A stretch of DNA of 36,610 nucleotides from Flavobacteriales bacterium (GTDB lineage Bacteria > Bacteroidota > Bacteroidia > Flavobacteriales_D > Crocinitomicaceae): assembly GCA_018883325.1 (NCBI GenBank), contig VEQH01000046.1, positions 1-36,610 of the forward strand, written 5' to 3'. This document shows, one piece after another, positions 1 to 8,361 of this stretch (position 1 is the first letter of the stretch; the number at the start of each line of letters is the position of its first letter). Under the pieces are notes generated by a model that was not told the origin of the DNA, did not search any database, and saw only the letters and a program-made list of their open reading frames with translations. A program made the position numbers and the translations under genes.

Positions 1-99
1 GCTGAAAGTGTAAATGCGAAGATAAAAGAGGCCATAAGAAAAAATAATGGTTCTAGAGATTTGGACTTTTTTCACTTTAGATTGAGCATGGTGATTTAA
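1..99 (+). CDS. C-terminal fragment of an ISL3/ISAon1-like transposase
   Basis: An open frame enters from the left edge and stops with TAA at 97-99, giving 32 residues. The visible pattern is an ESVNAKIKE stretch, then RDLDFFHFRLSM, then the stop. It resembles the conserved C-terminus of ISL3/ISAon1-type DDE transposases (E-x-x-N-x-K-I-K followed by a D-F-x-x-F-x-x-R-L helix), where the Glu is usually the last catalytic acid. The rest of the gene lies outside the window. It would catalyse cut-and-paste movement of the element if intact. The family call rests on a short piece, so it is moderate. Confidence 0.6.
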   Translation, partial: AESVNAKIKEAIRKNNGSRDLDFFHFRLSMVI

Positions 100-135
100 T
101 CCCAGCACCTCAAAATAAAATTAACCCCATATCTA
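1..135 (+). mobile_element. Right end of an insertion sequence (boundary approximate)
   Basis: The transposase tail ends at 99 and the next gene starts at 151, so the element's terminal repeat must lie in the 51 bases between. That stretch begins with a CCCAGCACCTC-like sequence, which could be the inverted repeat. The left end is not in the window, so neither the repeat nor a target duplication can be confirmed. The end coordinate is a guess. Confidence 0.4.
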
Positions 136-150
136 ATCAAAAATAGAATT

Positions 151-1983
151 ATGAAAAAGATTTACTTATCATTAGCATTATTTGCGTCTTTAAGTGCAGT
201 GGCTCAGAAAATGCCTGCAAAAAAAGAAAGTTTTAGCCATGATCGTACATTCGTTACGAAAGCTAAAATTTCAAATCAAGACGTTCTAAAAGCAGAAGGA
301 GATACACTTTGGATGAGTGGTTTCGAAACAGCTGGAGAATGGGTTCAAACATTAGGTTCTGGACAAAGCACAAACACTGGAAGTAATCCAGGTTGGGAAC
401 TTTTAACAGCACTTCCTTCAAATGTAACAGCTCAACAAGCAAGTTACCAATGGCCAGCAACTTTCTCTGGTGCAACTGGTAATTTTGCGTTTATCAATTC
501 TGATGCTGCTGGAGCAAGTGGAACGCAAGACGCTTACTTCGAAACTGCTGCTGATATTGATTTATCTGCTGCAGGATCAGCGGCTTTGTATTTAACTTTC
601 TCCGAGTATTACAGAAACTTCTTAGAATCAACTTATGTTGAAGTTTCTATCGATGGTGGAACAAATTGGACAATCTTTGAGGTTAATCCTGAGTCTGAAG
701 TTCCTGTTAACACAAATGCAGTTCCAGGAGAAGTTGAAGTTGTAAACATTACTTCAGCAATTGGTTCAGGAACTTGGACAAATCAAGTTAGAGTTCGTTT
801 TCATTATGTAGGAGCTTACGATTGGTTCTGGGGTGTAGATGATGTTAAAATCGTTGAAGCTTGGGATAATGATGTTAAAATCAATAACTGGTATGCAGCA
901 ACTGATGTAGCTACAACTCAAGGTTTAGATTACTATACAATCGACAACTCACAAACTAGTTTCCCTGGTTTAACATTTGGAGCAATTGTAAACAATAACG
1001 GTGCTCAAAATCAAGCAAGTGTTGCACTTAGAGCAACTGCAACAGGAGGATACGACCAAACTGGTACATCAATTTCTCTTAACGCAAGTGCATCTGATAG
1101 TGTTGCTGTAACTTCACCTTACATCCCAACTGGAGTTGGTGTAAAAACAATCAATTTAGCAACAGTTATCGCTGGCACTGATTCAGCTCCAGCTAACAAC
1201 ACAGTTTCTTTGGGTATGGAATTAACAACACAAGAATACTCTCGTGACAATGGTGTTTCTACTGGTTCAATTAGCAACACAACAAATAACACAGGTAACC
1301 CATTAAAAATTGGTAATATCATGGATATTTTCAATGATTGGTCAACTACAGGTGCTGTTGTTAGATTAAACACACAAGCTGCAGGAACTGCTGGTGCAGA
1401 ATACTGGGTTGAAGCTTTCAAATTTGACGGAACTGATTATATTTATTCTGCTGAAACAGAAAGAAAAACGATTTCAGGAACTGCTGCTTCATGGCAAAAA
1501 TTGAAATGGGTTGATGGAGATTTAGTTGACGGTAAATTAAACTTTACTGCTGGTGACGACATCTTATTATTAGCTTGTCACAATGGTGGAACATCTGAAG
1601 TTCGTTTCGGAATGGCACAAAATACTTATGAAGGTTCTGTTTTAGGATTCACAGGTGATGGAACAGCTTTCCGTTTATCTTCTCCAGGAGCAATCATGGT
1701 TCGTTTGACTGATGATCCAACTTTGAGCGTAAATGAAATGAATGAAGTTTCTAACTTCTCAGTTTCTCCAAATCCAGCAAGCGAAGTTATCAACGTTAAA
1801 TTAAACAACGCTGACAATGCTGTAATTACTATTTCAGATTTAACTGGAAAAGTTATTAGCACTACAACTTCAAATGGTATTTCTTCAAGCATTTCAACTT
1901 CTGGTTTAAATAGCGGAGTTTACATGGTAAATGTTACTGTTGGAAACACTACATCTACTCAAAAAGTAGTTATCAAAAAATAA
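151..1983 (+). CDS. Secreted T9SS type A sorting-domain protein with an N-terminal jelly-roll domain
   Basis: 610 residues. Residues 1-19 form a Sec signal peptide (KK, hydrophobic core, AVAQ cleavage region). Residues about 55-235 look like a choice-of-anchor J/MAM-like beta-sandwich, with a GFE start, an EVSIDGG-NW strand and a WGVDDVKI ending. Residues about 240-510 are beta-rich and unassigned. From about residue 527 the SVSPNPASEVINV motif, a DLTGKV strand, the LNSGVYMVNV strand and the final KVVIKK form a type A sorting domain, read by the type IX secretion system for export across the outer membrane. The start ATG follows the IS end by about 50 bases, so its native upstream region may have been replaced. 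A strong terminator follows. No enzyme motif was recognised. Confidence 0.88.
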   Translation: MKKIYLSLALFASLSAVAQKMPAKKESFSHDRTFVTKAKISNQDVLKAEGDTLWMSGFETAGEWVQTLGSGQSTNTGSNPGWELLTALPSNVTAQQASYQWPATFSGATGNFAFINSDAAGASGTQDAYFETAADIDLSAAGSAALYLTFSEYYRNFLESTYVEVSIDGGTNWTIFEVNPESEVPVNTNAVPGEVEVVNITSAIGSGTWTNQVRVRFHYVGAYDWFWGVDDVKIVEAWDNDVKINNWYAATDVATTQGLDYYTIDNSQTSFPGLTFGAIVNNNGAQNQASVALRATATGGYDQTGTSISLNASASDSVAVTSPYIPTGVGVKTINLATVIAGTDSAPANNTVSLGMELTTQEYSRDNGVSTGSISNTTNNTGNPLKIGNIMDIFNDWSTTGAVVRLNTQAAGTAGAEYWVEAFKFDGTDYIYSAETERKTISGTAASWQKLKWVDGDLVDGKLNFTAGDDILLLACHNGGTSEVRFGMAQNTYEGSVLGFTGDGTAFRLSSPGAIMVRLTDDPTLSVNEMNEVSNFSVSPNPASEVINVKLNNADNAVITISDLTGKVISTTTSNGISSSISTSGLNSGVYMVNVTVGNTTSTQKVVIKK

Positions 1984-2000
1984 TTTCATTTTTTGAAAGG

Positions 2001-2032
2001 AAAACCGCTCAGAAATGGGCGGTTTTTTTTTT
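2001..2032 (+). terminator. Rho-independent terminator of the T9SS protein gene
   Basis: AAAACCGCTC and GGGCGGTTTT pair around the loop AGAAAT (one G-T pair), followed by a long T run. It starts 18 bases after the stop codon of the upstream gene. Confidence 0.85.
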
Positions 2033-2140
2033 GATTATAACGAAAGTCTTTTCTATGAAATTCCTTACTAATTTTTATACTAAATCTCCAATTTCAATTG
2101 CTATTACTTGTACCTTTAAAATCTATTTAAGAAACGATGT

Positions 2141-3340
2141 ATGAAAAATATTTGTTACCTCAATAGCAACGATGGCACAGGGATTTTAGCTTTTGGAGTA
2201 CAAACTGAAATTAAAGCTTCTGGAATAAATTGTATTGAAAAACTACAATCCTTTCTAGATCAAAATAAGGATGCTTATCTATTTGGTTATTTAAGTTATG
2301 ATTTGAAAAATGACATTGAAAATTTGAATTCTTCGAATTTCGATGGACTTGACTTTCCTGATTTGCATTTTTGGAAACCTAAATATGTTATCCGACTTCA
2401 AAAGGAGAACTATATTTTTCTTCAAGGAGAAAAAAATCCAGAAATATTCGATTTCCTCAACTACTTTCTGGAAGAAGAAACAGATGCAAACTTTCATAAA
2501 TTCGATATTCATTTTCAACCAAGAACACCAAAGGAGAAATACATTCAAAACGTCAATAAATTAAAGGAATCCATTCAAAGAGGTGACATTTATGAAGTGA
2601 ATTATTGCCAAGAGTATTATGCTGAAAATGTTGAAATAAAATACCCACTCGACACCTATTTTAAGCTTAATAATATTTCAAAAGCTCCATTTTCAGTCTA
2701 TTTGGAAATGGAAGATCATTTTGTTTTTTGTGGTAGTCCCGAACGCTACATTCAAAAGAAAAACAACAAGTTAATTTCTCAACCAATCAAAGGAACAGCG
2801 GCAAGAAGCGAAGACATAAAAATTGATGAGAATAATAAATTAGCGCTTGAAAATAGTCCGAAAGAACGCTCTGAAAACGTAATGATTGTCGATTTGGTTA
2901 GAAATGACTTTTCAAAAATTGCAAAAAAAGGAACAGTTGCTGTTGAAGAACTTTGTAAAATTTATAGTTTTTCAACAGTTCATCAAATGATTTCAACGAT
3001 TGCTTGCGAGCCTAAAGAAACAAGCAATTTCACTGACATTATTCGTGCAACTTTCCCGATGGGATCAATGACTGGCGCACCAAAAGTTAGTGCGATGGAA
3101 TTGATTGAAAAACAAGAAGATTTCAAACGCGGACTTTATTCTGGCTCTATTGGATACATTGCGCCCAACGGTGATTTTGATTTCAATGTCGTGATTCGTA
3201 GTTTAATTTATAACCGAAAAACAAACTACTTATCATGTGCTGTTGGCGGAGCAATTACCATTAAATCAGATCCAGAAGCTGAATTTGAAGAATGTCAAAT
3301 TAAAGTCAAAAAAATAATGGACGGTTTGCAAAATGAATAA
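2141..3340 (+). CDS. pabB: Aminodeoxychorismate synthase component I (PabB)
   Basis: 399 residues, chorismate-binding family. With a glutaminase partner it turns chorismate into 4-amino-4-deoxychorismate for p-aminobenzoate and folate synthesis. The chorismate-binding domain fills about residues 130-395. It shows PIKGT at 215-219, the ENVMIVDLVRND stretch, the GSMTGAPK loop, SGSIGY and the VVIRSL ending. Lys217 in PIKGT is the feature separating PabB from anthranilate synthase TrpE (which has Ala), since the PabB lysine forms a covalent intermediate. The N-terminal ~120 residues are short compared with proteobacterial PabB, as is common in Bacteroidota. The end overlaps tilS by 8 bases, so the two are probably co-transcribed. 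No pabA or pabC is in the window. Confidence 0.9.
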   Translation: MKNICYLNSNDGTGILAFGVQTEIKASGINCIEKLQSFLDQNKDAYLFGYLSYDLKNDIENLNSSNFDGLDFPDLHFWKPKYVIRLQKENYIFLQGEKNPEIFDFLNYFLEEETDANFHKFDIHFQPRTPKEKYIQNVNKLKESIQRGDIYEVNYCQEYYAENVEIKYPLDTYFKLNNISKAPFSVYLEMEDHFVFCGSPERYIQKKNNKLISQPIKGTAARSEDIKIDENNKLALENSPKERSENVMIVDLVRNDFSKIAKKGTVAVEELCKIYSFSTVHQMISTIACEPKETSNFTDIIRATFPMGSMTGAPKVSAMELIEKQEDFKRGLYSGSIGYIAPNGDFDFNVVIRSLIYNRKTNYLSCAVGGAITIKSDPEAEFEECQIKVKKIMDGLQNE

Positions 3341-4595
3341 GATTACGCATCATCTAAAATCTTTCTTCAATTCGCATCCAGCAGATTTATATTTTGTTGC
3401 AGTTAGTGGCGGAGTTGATTCAATGTTACTTTTGGATTTGATGGCTGAAGAAAAGTTACCTATTCAAGTTTTGCATGTCAACTATCATTTAAGAGGCGAG
3501 GAAAGCGAACAAGATGAACTTTTGGTTCGAAATTATTGTGAATCAAACAAAATTCCGATAACTATTGAATCAATTTATCTAAAAGAAAATTTAGAAATCA
3601 ATGGCGGAAATTTACAAAATGAAGCAAGGAAAGTACGTTACGATTTCTTCAAGCAAGAATTAAACAAAGTATCAAATTCAAAACTTGTTTTAGCGCACCA
3701 CTTAAATGACCAATTGGAAACTTTTTTTCTTCAATTGTTAAGAAATTCAGGATTAGCAGGACTTTCAGGAATGAGTCAAGCAAAAAATAAACTTCTTCGA
3801 CCTTTACTGAATTTTAAAAAAGAAGAAATTTACTCAGTCGCAATCGAACGAAAAATAAATTGGAGAGAAGATAAAAGCAATTCCAAAAATGATTATTCCA
3901 GAAATCGCTTGCGAAATGAAATAATTCCGATGCTTAGTTCTGAAATTCCAAGTTTAGAAAATTCAATACTTTTATTGCAAGAAAAATTTCAAGAAAATCT
4001 AGTTGAAACTCTTCATAAAATAGATGCAATTCATCTTGAAATTGAAAAATCAATGTCCTTAAATATTGAAACGTGGAACCAACTTCAAGCAATTGAAAAA
4101 ATAGAATTACTTAAAAAACTGTCAATTCCAACTTTTTTATTCGATGCGTTTAATCAATTGACTCATGCTCAAAAAGGAGCGAAAATTCAATGGAATGCGA
4201 ATCAAAATATAGTCATTCGAGAAGACAATCATTTTCAATTTATTACGAGTAAACAAGAATTTAAACTTCCAAAAATCAGTATTGAAAAAACAACTAGTTT
4301 ACCTTCAACCTTTTCTAAATCAACAATTTATTTAGATGAATCAAAAATAATAGGTGAAATATCCATTCGTAAATGGCAAATTGGAGATCGTATTTACCCC
4401 ATTGGACTTAAAGGCTCTAAACTAATTTCCGATGTAATTACAGATGCAAAAATTCCTAATCATTTACGCGAAAACCAACTTGTTTTAATCGATGAAGAGA
4501 AAATTCTAGCATGCGTAAATTTATTGATTGATAGAAGAGCAATTGCTTCTAAATCAAGTGAATTAATCCTAAAAGTTGATTTGAATTTTGAATAA
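3333..4595 (+). CDS. tilS: tRNA(Ile)-lysidine synthase
   Basis: 420 residues. The enzyme uses ATP and lysine to convert the wobble C34 of the CAU-anticodon tRNA-Ile to lysidine, so that it reads AUA. The N-terminal PP-loop ATPase domain has SGGVDS at 25-30, followed by the HVNYHLRG and LAHHLNDQ-E-T-F blocks typical of TilS. A RNRLRNEIIP segment follows, and the C-terminal substrate-binding domain has a GDRIYPIG-LKGSKLISD motif near residue 350. The ATG lies inside the last codons of pabB, so coupling is likely. It converges on rimO with only 7 bases between the two stop codons and no visible terminator. Confidence 0.93.
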   Translation: MNKITHHLKSFFNSHPADLYFVAVSGGVDSMLLLDLMAEEKLPIQVLHVNYHLRGEESEQDELLVRNYCESNKIPITIESIYLKENLEINGGNLQNEARKVRYDFFKQELNKVSNSKLVLAHHLNDQLETFFLQLLRNSGLAGLSGMSQAKNKLLRPLLNFKKEEIYSVAIERKINWREDKSNSKNDYSRNRLRNEIIPMLSSEIPSLENSILLLQEKFQENLVETLHKIDAIHLEIEKSMSLNIETWNQLQAIEKIELLKKLSIPTFLFDAFNQLTHAQKGAKIQWNANQNIVIREDNHFQFITSKQEFKLPKISIEKTTSLPSTFSKSTIYLDESKIIGEISIRKWQIGDRIYPIGLKGSKLISDVITDAKIPNHLRENQLVLIDEEKILACVNLLIDRRAIASKSSELILKVDLNFE

Positions 4596-4602
4596 TCAAT
4601 TT

Positions 4603-5919
4603 TTATAGTATCAAATCTCCGTATAAATCGTAATGATCTGCGCTTGTGATTTTTACAGTTGAAAAATCTCCTAAACGGATGTAATTATCGGCTGTTTTCT
4701 TAACCAAAACCTCATTGTCAACTTCAGGAGAATCAAATTCTGTGCGTCCAATGAAATAATCACCTTCTACCCTATCAAACAAGACTTTATAACTATTTCC
4801 TATTTTCAATTGGTTCAATTCATGACTAATTCCAGACTGTAAATCCATGATTAAATCTGCACGTTTTTTCTTCGTTTTAGCCGAAACATCATCTTTAAAT
4901 TCGTAAGCATGCGTGTTCTCTTCGTGTGAATAGGTAAAAATTCCAAGTCTATCAAAACGACTTCTTTCTACAAAATCATACATTTCTTGAAAATCAGCAG
5001 CTGTTTCTCCTGGATAACCTGCGATTAAAGTTGTTCTCAACGCAATTCCAGGAACTTTAGCTCTAATTTGAGCAACTAATTCTTCAGTTTTTTCACGCGT
5101 TATTCCTCGGCGCATAGCTTGTAATATCTTAGTCGAACCATGTTGCAAAGGCATATCTAAGTATTTACAAACGTTGCTTCTTTCATTCATTACGTCCAAA
5201 ACATCCATTGGAAAACCTGAAGGAAAAGCGTAATGCAAGCGAATCCATTCAATTCCTTCAATGTCAGATAAACGCTTGATTAAGTCAGAAAGCGCACGTT
5301 TTTTATAAATATCTAAACCGTAATAAGTTAAATCTTGTGCAATCAACATCAACTCTTTTACGCCTTTTGCAGCCAAATTTTTCGCTTGAACAACTAAATC
5401 TTCTATCGGTGTTGAAACGTGCTTTCCACGCATAATTGGAATAGCACAGAAAGAACAAGGACGATCGCAACCTTCTGCGATTTTAAAATAAGCATAATGA
5501 TTTGGTGTTGTCAATAAACGCTCTCCAACTAATTCATGTTTATAATCAGCTTTCAAGGTTTTCAAAAGTCGCGGTAAATCTCTCGTTCCAAAAAAAGCAT
5601 CTACTTCTGGAATTTCTTTTTCCAAATCGTCTTTATAGCGTTCGGAAAGACAACCTGTTACATAAACTTTATCAACCAAACCTTCAGCTTTTGCATCGGC
5701 ATATCGAATTATTGTATCAATTGATTCTTGTTTAGCGTTATCTATAAATCCGCAAGTATTGATGATTACAATTGAAGCGTCGTCTTCCATCGATTCATGT
5801 TCAACATCAAAAGCATTTGCCTTTAATTGAGCCATCATCACTTCGGAATCAAATATATTTTTAGAGCAACCTAAAGTAACAACGTTTACCTTATTTTTTT
5901 TGAGCGTTTTTGTTTTCAT
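4603..5919 (-). CDS. rimO: Ribosomal protein S12 methylthiotransferase RimO
   Basis: 438 residues with the start chosen here. A radical SAM enzyme that adds a methylthio group to the conserved aspartate of ribosomal protein S12. The N-terminal UPF0004 domain has its three cluster cysteines at C18, C56 and C90. The radical SAM motif is CDRPCSFC (C151, C155, C158), and a TRAM domain fills about the last 65 residues. A longer frame opens upstream from a TTG at 6246, but it would overlap the divergent lipoprotein gene, lacks family similarity, and would begin upstream of the -7 box at 5926-5933. The ATG at 5917-5919 gives the normal RimO length. The S12-specific assignment over MiaB/MtaB follows the LGCSKN and TCGFI-A-ES signatures. 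Confidence 0.94.
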   Translation of the reverse strand: MKTKTLKKNKVNVVTLGCSKNIFDSEVMMAQLKANAFDVEHESMEDDASIVIINTCGFIDNAKQESIDTIIRYADAKAEGLVDKVYVTGCLSERYKDDLEKEIPEVDAFFGTRDLPRLLKTLKADYKHELVGERLLTTPNHYAYFKIAEGCDRPCSFCAIPIMRGKHVSTPIEDLVVQAKNLAAKGVKELMLIAQDLTYYGLDIYKKRALSDLIKRLSDIEGIEWIRLHYAFPSGFPMDVLDVMNERSNVCKYLDMPLQHGSTKILQAMRRGITREKTEELVAQIRAKVPGIALRTTLIAGYPGETAADFQEMYDFVERSRFDRLGIFTYSHEENTHAYEFKDDVSAKTKKKRADLIMDLQSGISHELNQLKIGNSYKVLFDRVEGDYFIGRTEFDSPEVDNEVLVKKTADNYIRLGDFSTVKITSADHYDLYGDLIL

Positions 5920-5925
5920 TGGTTG

Positions 5926-5933
5926 CAAAATTA
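5926..5933 (-). promoter_or_regulatory. -7 box TAATTTTG of the rimO promoter
   Basis: It matches the Bacteroidota -7 consensus TAnnTTTG exactly and ends only 6 bases before the rimO ATG, so the mRNA would be leaderless or nearly so. No convincing -33 TTTG was found at the usual spacing. Confidence 0.6.
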
Positions 5934-5962
5934 CGCTACTTTCGTGAAACACTTGATTTAAT

Positions 5963-6433
5963 ATGACAAGAATCTCATTTTTTATCTTTTTAGTTTCATC
6001 TTTTACTGTTTTAGCATTAACTTCTTGCTCAAAAAAATCGACTTGGAATGCTGCTTTGCTCTCAGGAAAATCTCTTGAGGAATACGATGTTATGGCAAAA
6101 ATTGGAGCTTTTGAATCTTGCCCAATGATTTTGATTAAAGACCTCAGAATTGATTCAAATGTGTTGTTTTTCACGATAGAATATGAAGGTGCGTGTGACA
6201 AAGAAGAAACTTTTGAATGTGTTGGACTGGAACAATTTAATGACAAAATTTATCCTCCAGTTAGACAAGTGAAACTTCAATTCAAACCAATTGCTGATAC
6301 TTGTCAAGAAATCAAACACCGAACATTAGTGGTAAACATTCGAGAATTAACAGTTGAAAAAATGCGAGATGTTGAAACTGATTTACAAATCAGTGGTTGG
6401 AGAACGAAAGTAAGGTATGTTTACGTTCCTTAA
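5963..6433 (+). CDS. Small lipoprotein of unknown function
   Basis: 156 residues. The first 21 residues are a lipoprotein signal with a hydrophobic core and the lipobox LTSC (lipidated Cys22), then a short charged linker. The mature part has five further cysteines (including an ESCPM segment and a CDKEETFEC segment) and is predicted mostly beta. Exported lipoproteins with paired cysteines often form disulfides, but no family was recognised. It is divergent from rimO (43 bases between starts). A near-consensus TACTTTCG at 5937-5944 could be its -7 box. It converges on the hydrolase gene with 13 bases between stops. Confidence 0.8.
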   Translation: MTRISFFIFLVSSFTVLALTSCSKKSTWNAALLSGKSLEEYDVMAKIGAFESCPMILIKDLRIDSNVLFFTIEYEGACDKEETFECVGLEQFNDKIYPPVRQVKLQFKPIADTCQEIKHRTLVVNIRELTVEKMRDVETDLQISGWRTKVRYVYVP

Positions 6434-6446
6434 AATTTAATTTTAA

Positions 6447-7208
6447 TCAACGAATACAAAATCCTAAAACAACTTCAAAAAATTCTTCTGGCGCTTCAGC
6501 ATGAACCCAATGTCCTGAATTTGCAACTGTTTCAATTTGAGAATCTGGAAAATACGACTCAATTTGTTCAAAATCCTCATCTTCAATATAATTTGACAAT
6601 TCGCCACGAACAAACAAAGTTGGAACCATCACTTCTTGGAAAGGCAATGCCGCTAAAATTTCATTCATTTCCCTCTCCAAAACTGGAAAATTAACGCGCC
6701 AAGCAAGTTTACCCTTGTCTTTCCAATATAAATTCTTTAGTAAAAATTGACGAACACCGTTAGATTCAATAAATTGAGCAAGTAATTTTTCAGCTTCACT
6801 TCTAGCTGATAATTTATTTAAATCAATGTTTTTGAATGAATCCAGAATATGCTGATGATGCAAGGGATAAGCTTTCACTCCCATGTCAACCACAACTAAT
6901 TTTTCAAGCATTTTTGAAAACTGTTGCGCGAAAAGCATTGCCGTTTTTCCTCCCATTGAATGACCTAAAAGAATACATTTTTGTATTTCAAGATCATCCA
7001 ATAATTCTTTCACGTCATCGACCATTAATTGATATGAAAAATTATCAGACCAAGGAGAATAGCCATGATTTCTTAAATCAACGACAATTACGCGAAAATA
7101 GGTTGCGAATTTTTTAGCATGTGTCACCCAATTATCTGAAAACCCAAAAAGTCCGTGAAGAATTACTAAAGGCTTACCTTCTCCAAATTCTTTAAATGCA
7201 AGTTTCAT
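6447..7208 (-). CDS. Alpha/beta-fold hydrolase (YbfF/ABHD11-like esterase)
   Basis: 253 residues, cytoplasmic, no signal. The fold markers are the HGLFG oxyanion loop (H18-G19), the DLRNHG segment near 44-49, the nucleophile elbow GHSMGG with Ser84, and the C-terminal GHWVHAE with His233. The acid is probably an Asp/Glu near the LFVRGE strand. The combination of HGLFGFSDNW and DLRNHGYSPW resembles the YbfF/ABHD11 esterase group, which hydrolyses acyl thioesters or small esters; the substrate here is not known. It starts 3 bases after the metal-domain lipoprotein gene ends on the same strand, so the two form an operon. Confidence 0.88.
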   Translation of the reverse strand: MKLAFKEFGEGKPLVILHGLFGFSDNWVTHAKKFATYFRVIVVDLRNHGYSPWSDNFSYQLMVDDVKELLDDLEIQKCILLGHSMGGKTAMLFAQQFSKMLEKLVVVDMGVKAYPLHHQHILDSFKNIDLNKLSARSEAEKLLAQFIESNGVRQFLLKNLYWKDKGKLAWRVNFPVLEREMNEILAALPFQEVMVPTLFVRGELSNYIEDEDFEQIESYFPDSQIETVANSGHWVHAEAPEEFFEVVLGFCIR

Positions 7209-7211
7209 TGA

Positions 7212-7673
7212 TTATTGTACAACTATTGAAGAAAGAATATCCAATAAACTTGGTATTTCAAAGCTTGATTCAGAAACATTTACTTTCGGATTTCCTGAAG
7301 AACCATTGTCGTCATTTGAACTTTCAATGTATGAACTACCAATAATACTAACAGAAAATTGACCTTTATTTAATTTTTCGATTTTATCGACGATTTCTTT
7401 TTTTGAAATTAAGTGATTGTCAAAAGTAATCTTCACCGTTTGCTTTTCTTTTTCTTCATCGAAATCAACTTCAACTCTACTTACAGCACCTGTACTTTTT
7501 AGTTCTTTACGAATTGAACCCCCACAACCCATTGAACAAACCATTCCTTCAATTTCTGTAACAAGCGTTTCATTTGAAACTGCAACTTGCTCTTTTTTTA
7601 CTTCATTTTTTGAGGTTGAATCAGAACATGAAAAGAGACTAACAACAAAAAGCACGAAAAAAAATCGTTTCAT
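7212..7673 (-). CDS. Lipoprotein with a heavy-metal-associated (HMA) domain
   Basis: 153 residues from the ATG at 7673 (the open frame extends to a TTG at 7721, but the signal peptide fits only the ATG). The lipobox is LFSC with lipidated Cys16. After a Lys/Glu-rich linker comes an HMA-like ferredoxin fold from about residue 37 to 105. Its metal loop reads GMVCSMGC, with C46 and C50 separated by three residues rather than the two of standard copper chaperones. The last ~45 residues are Ser-rich without clear structure. It may bind a metal at the periplasmic face. First gene of an operon with the hydrolase. Confidence 0.82.
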   Translation of the reverse strand: MKRFFFVLFVVSLFSCSDSTSKNEVKKEQVAVSNETLVTEIEGMVCSMGCGGSIRKELKSTGAVSRVEVDFDEEKEKQTVKITFDNHLISKKEIVDKIEKLNKGQFSVSIIGSSYIESSNDDNGSSGNPKVNVSESSFEIPSLLDILSSIVVQ

Positions 7674-7814
7674 AGGTCTGTTAATTTTATAATTTGTGTA
7701 AAAATAAATGCATTGTTTCAATTAAACAGCGAATCATTTTAAATTCTGTTTCGCTCTAAAGTGTTAGCAAAGCAAAATTAACGTTTTATAGGAACAATTA
7801 AAATAATGATTGCC

Positions 7815-7822
7815 TAATTTTG
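7815..7822 (+). promoter_or_regulatory. -7 box TAATTTTG before the first lipocalin-like gene
   Basis: Exact TAnnTTTG match, 16 bases before the ATG at 7839. A clear -33 element was not found. Confidence 0.55.
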
Positions 7823-7838
7823 CTAAAAAAAACTAATT

Positions 7839-8270
7839 ATGAAAAAGTTAATGATTTACAGCTTCGCATTTTTTATGCTTGGGGCATCTGTTTCTTCATG
7901 CAGCAAATACGAAGAGGGACCTAATTTTGCGTTATCAAGTAAAAAATCGCGATTAGTTGGCGAATGGAAAGTTGTTAAACTTACAATAAATGGAACTGAC
8001 GTTGATTTGACAAGTTACGCAGGAACTGCTTCAATTAAAGAAGATGGAACCTACAAAACAACAACCACTTATGCTATTTTAGGGTTACCAGTTCCTATTG
8101 AAAATGAAGGTAAATGGGAATTTAATGATGACAAAACACAAGTGATTTTTACTGAAACAGGTCAATCAACGCCAACAAGTCAAACAATCTTGAAATTAGC
8201 TGCGAAAGAGTTAAAATTAAAACAAGTTAGTGGTTCTAATGTAAATATCACAACTTACGAACCTCAATAA
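7839..8270 (+). CDS. Lipocalin-like lipoprotein, tandem copy 1
   Basis: 143 residues. Signal peptide and lipobox VSSC with lipidated Cys21, then the segment SKYEEGPNFALSSKKSR shared with the next gene. The mature part starts with LVGEW, a GxW-type lipocalin signature, and continues as an alternating beta pattern with a GKWEFNDDKTQVIF strand pair and a KELKLKQ strand, as in the short lipocalin-like (Lipocalin_4-type) families of Bacteroidota. These are probably periplasm-facing envelope lipoproteins; the ligand is unknown. It has its own -7 box and terminator, so it can be expressed alone. Confidence 0.85.
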   Translation: MKKLMIYSFAFFMLGASVSSCSKYEEGPNFALSSKKSRLVGEWKVVKLTINGTDVDLTSYAGTASIKEDGTYKTTTTYAILGLPVPIENEGKWEFNDDKTQVIFTETGQSTPTSQTILKLAAKELKLKQVSGSNVNITTYEPQ

Positions 8271-8290
8271 AAACAATTTATATAAAAAGT

Positions 8291-8320
8291 AAAAGCTACC
8301 CGATTAAGAGTAGCTTTTTT
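8291..8320 (+). terminator. Terminator after lipocalin-like copy 1
   Basis: AAAAGCTAC (8291-8299) pairs with GTAGCTTTT (8310-8318), leaving a 10-base loop, and the T run follows. It separates copy 1 from copy 2. Confidence 0.8.
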
Positions 8321-8361
8321 CATTTTAAAGAAATGACTTATTTTTATCAAAAATTTAACCT

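Noticed and set aside
263-1892. Minus-strand frames inside the T9SS protein gene
   Set aside because: Shadow frames of a beta-rich repeated coding sequence without any family feature.
5920-6246. N-terminal extension of rimO to a TTG at 6246
   Set aside because: It overlaps the divergent lipoprotein gene, has no RimO similarity and lies upstream of the -7 box at 5926-5933.
7674-7721. Extension of the HMA lipoprotein to a TTG at 7721
   Set aside because: It would put 16 polar residues before a complete lipoprotein signal peptide.
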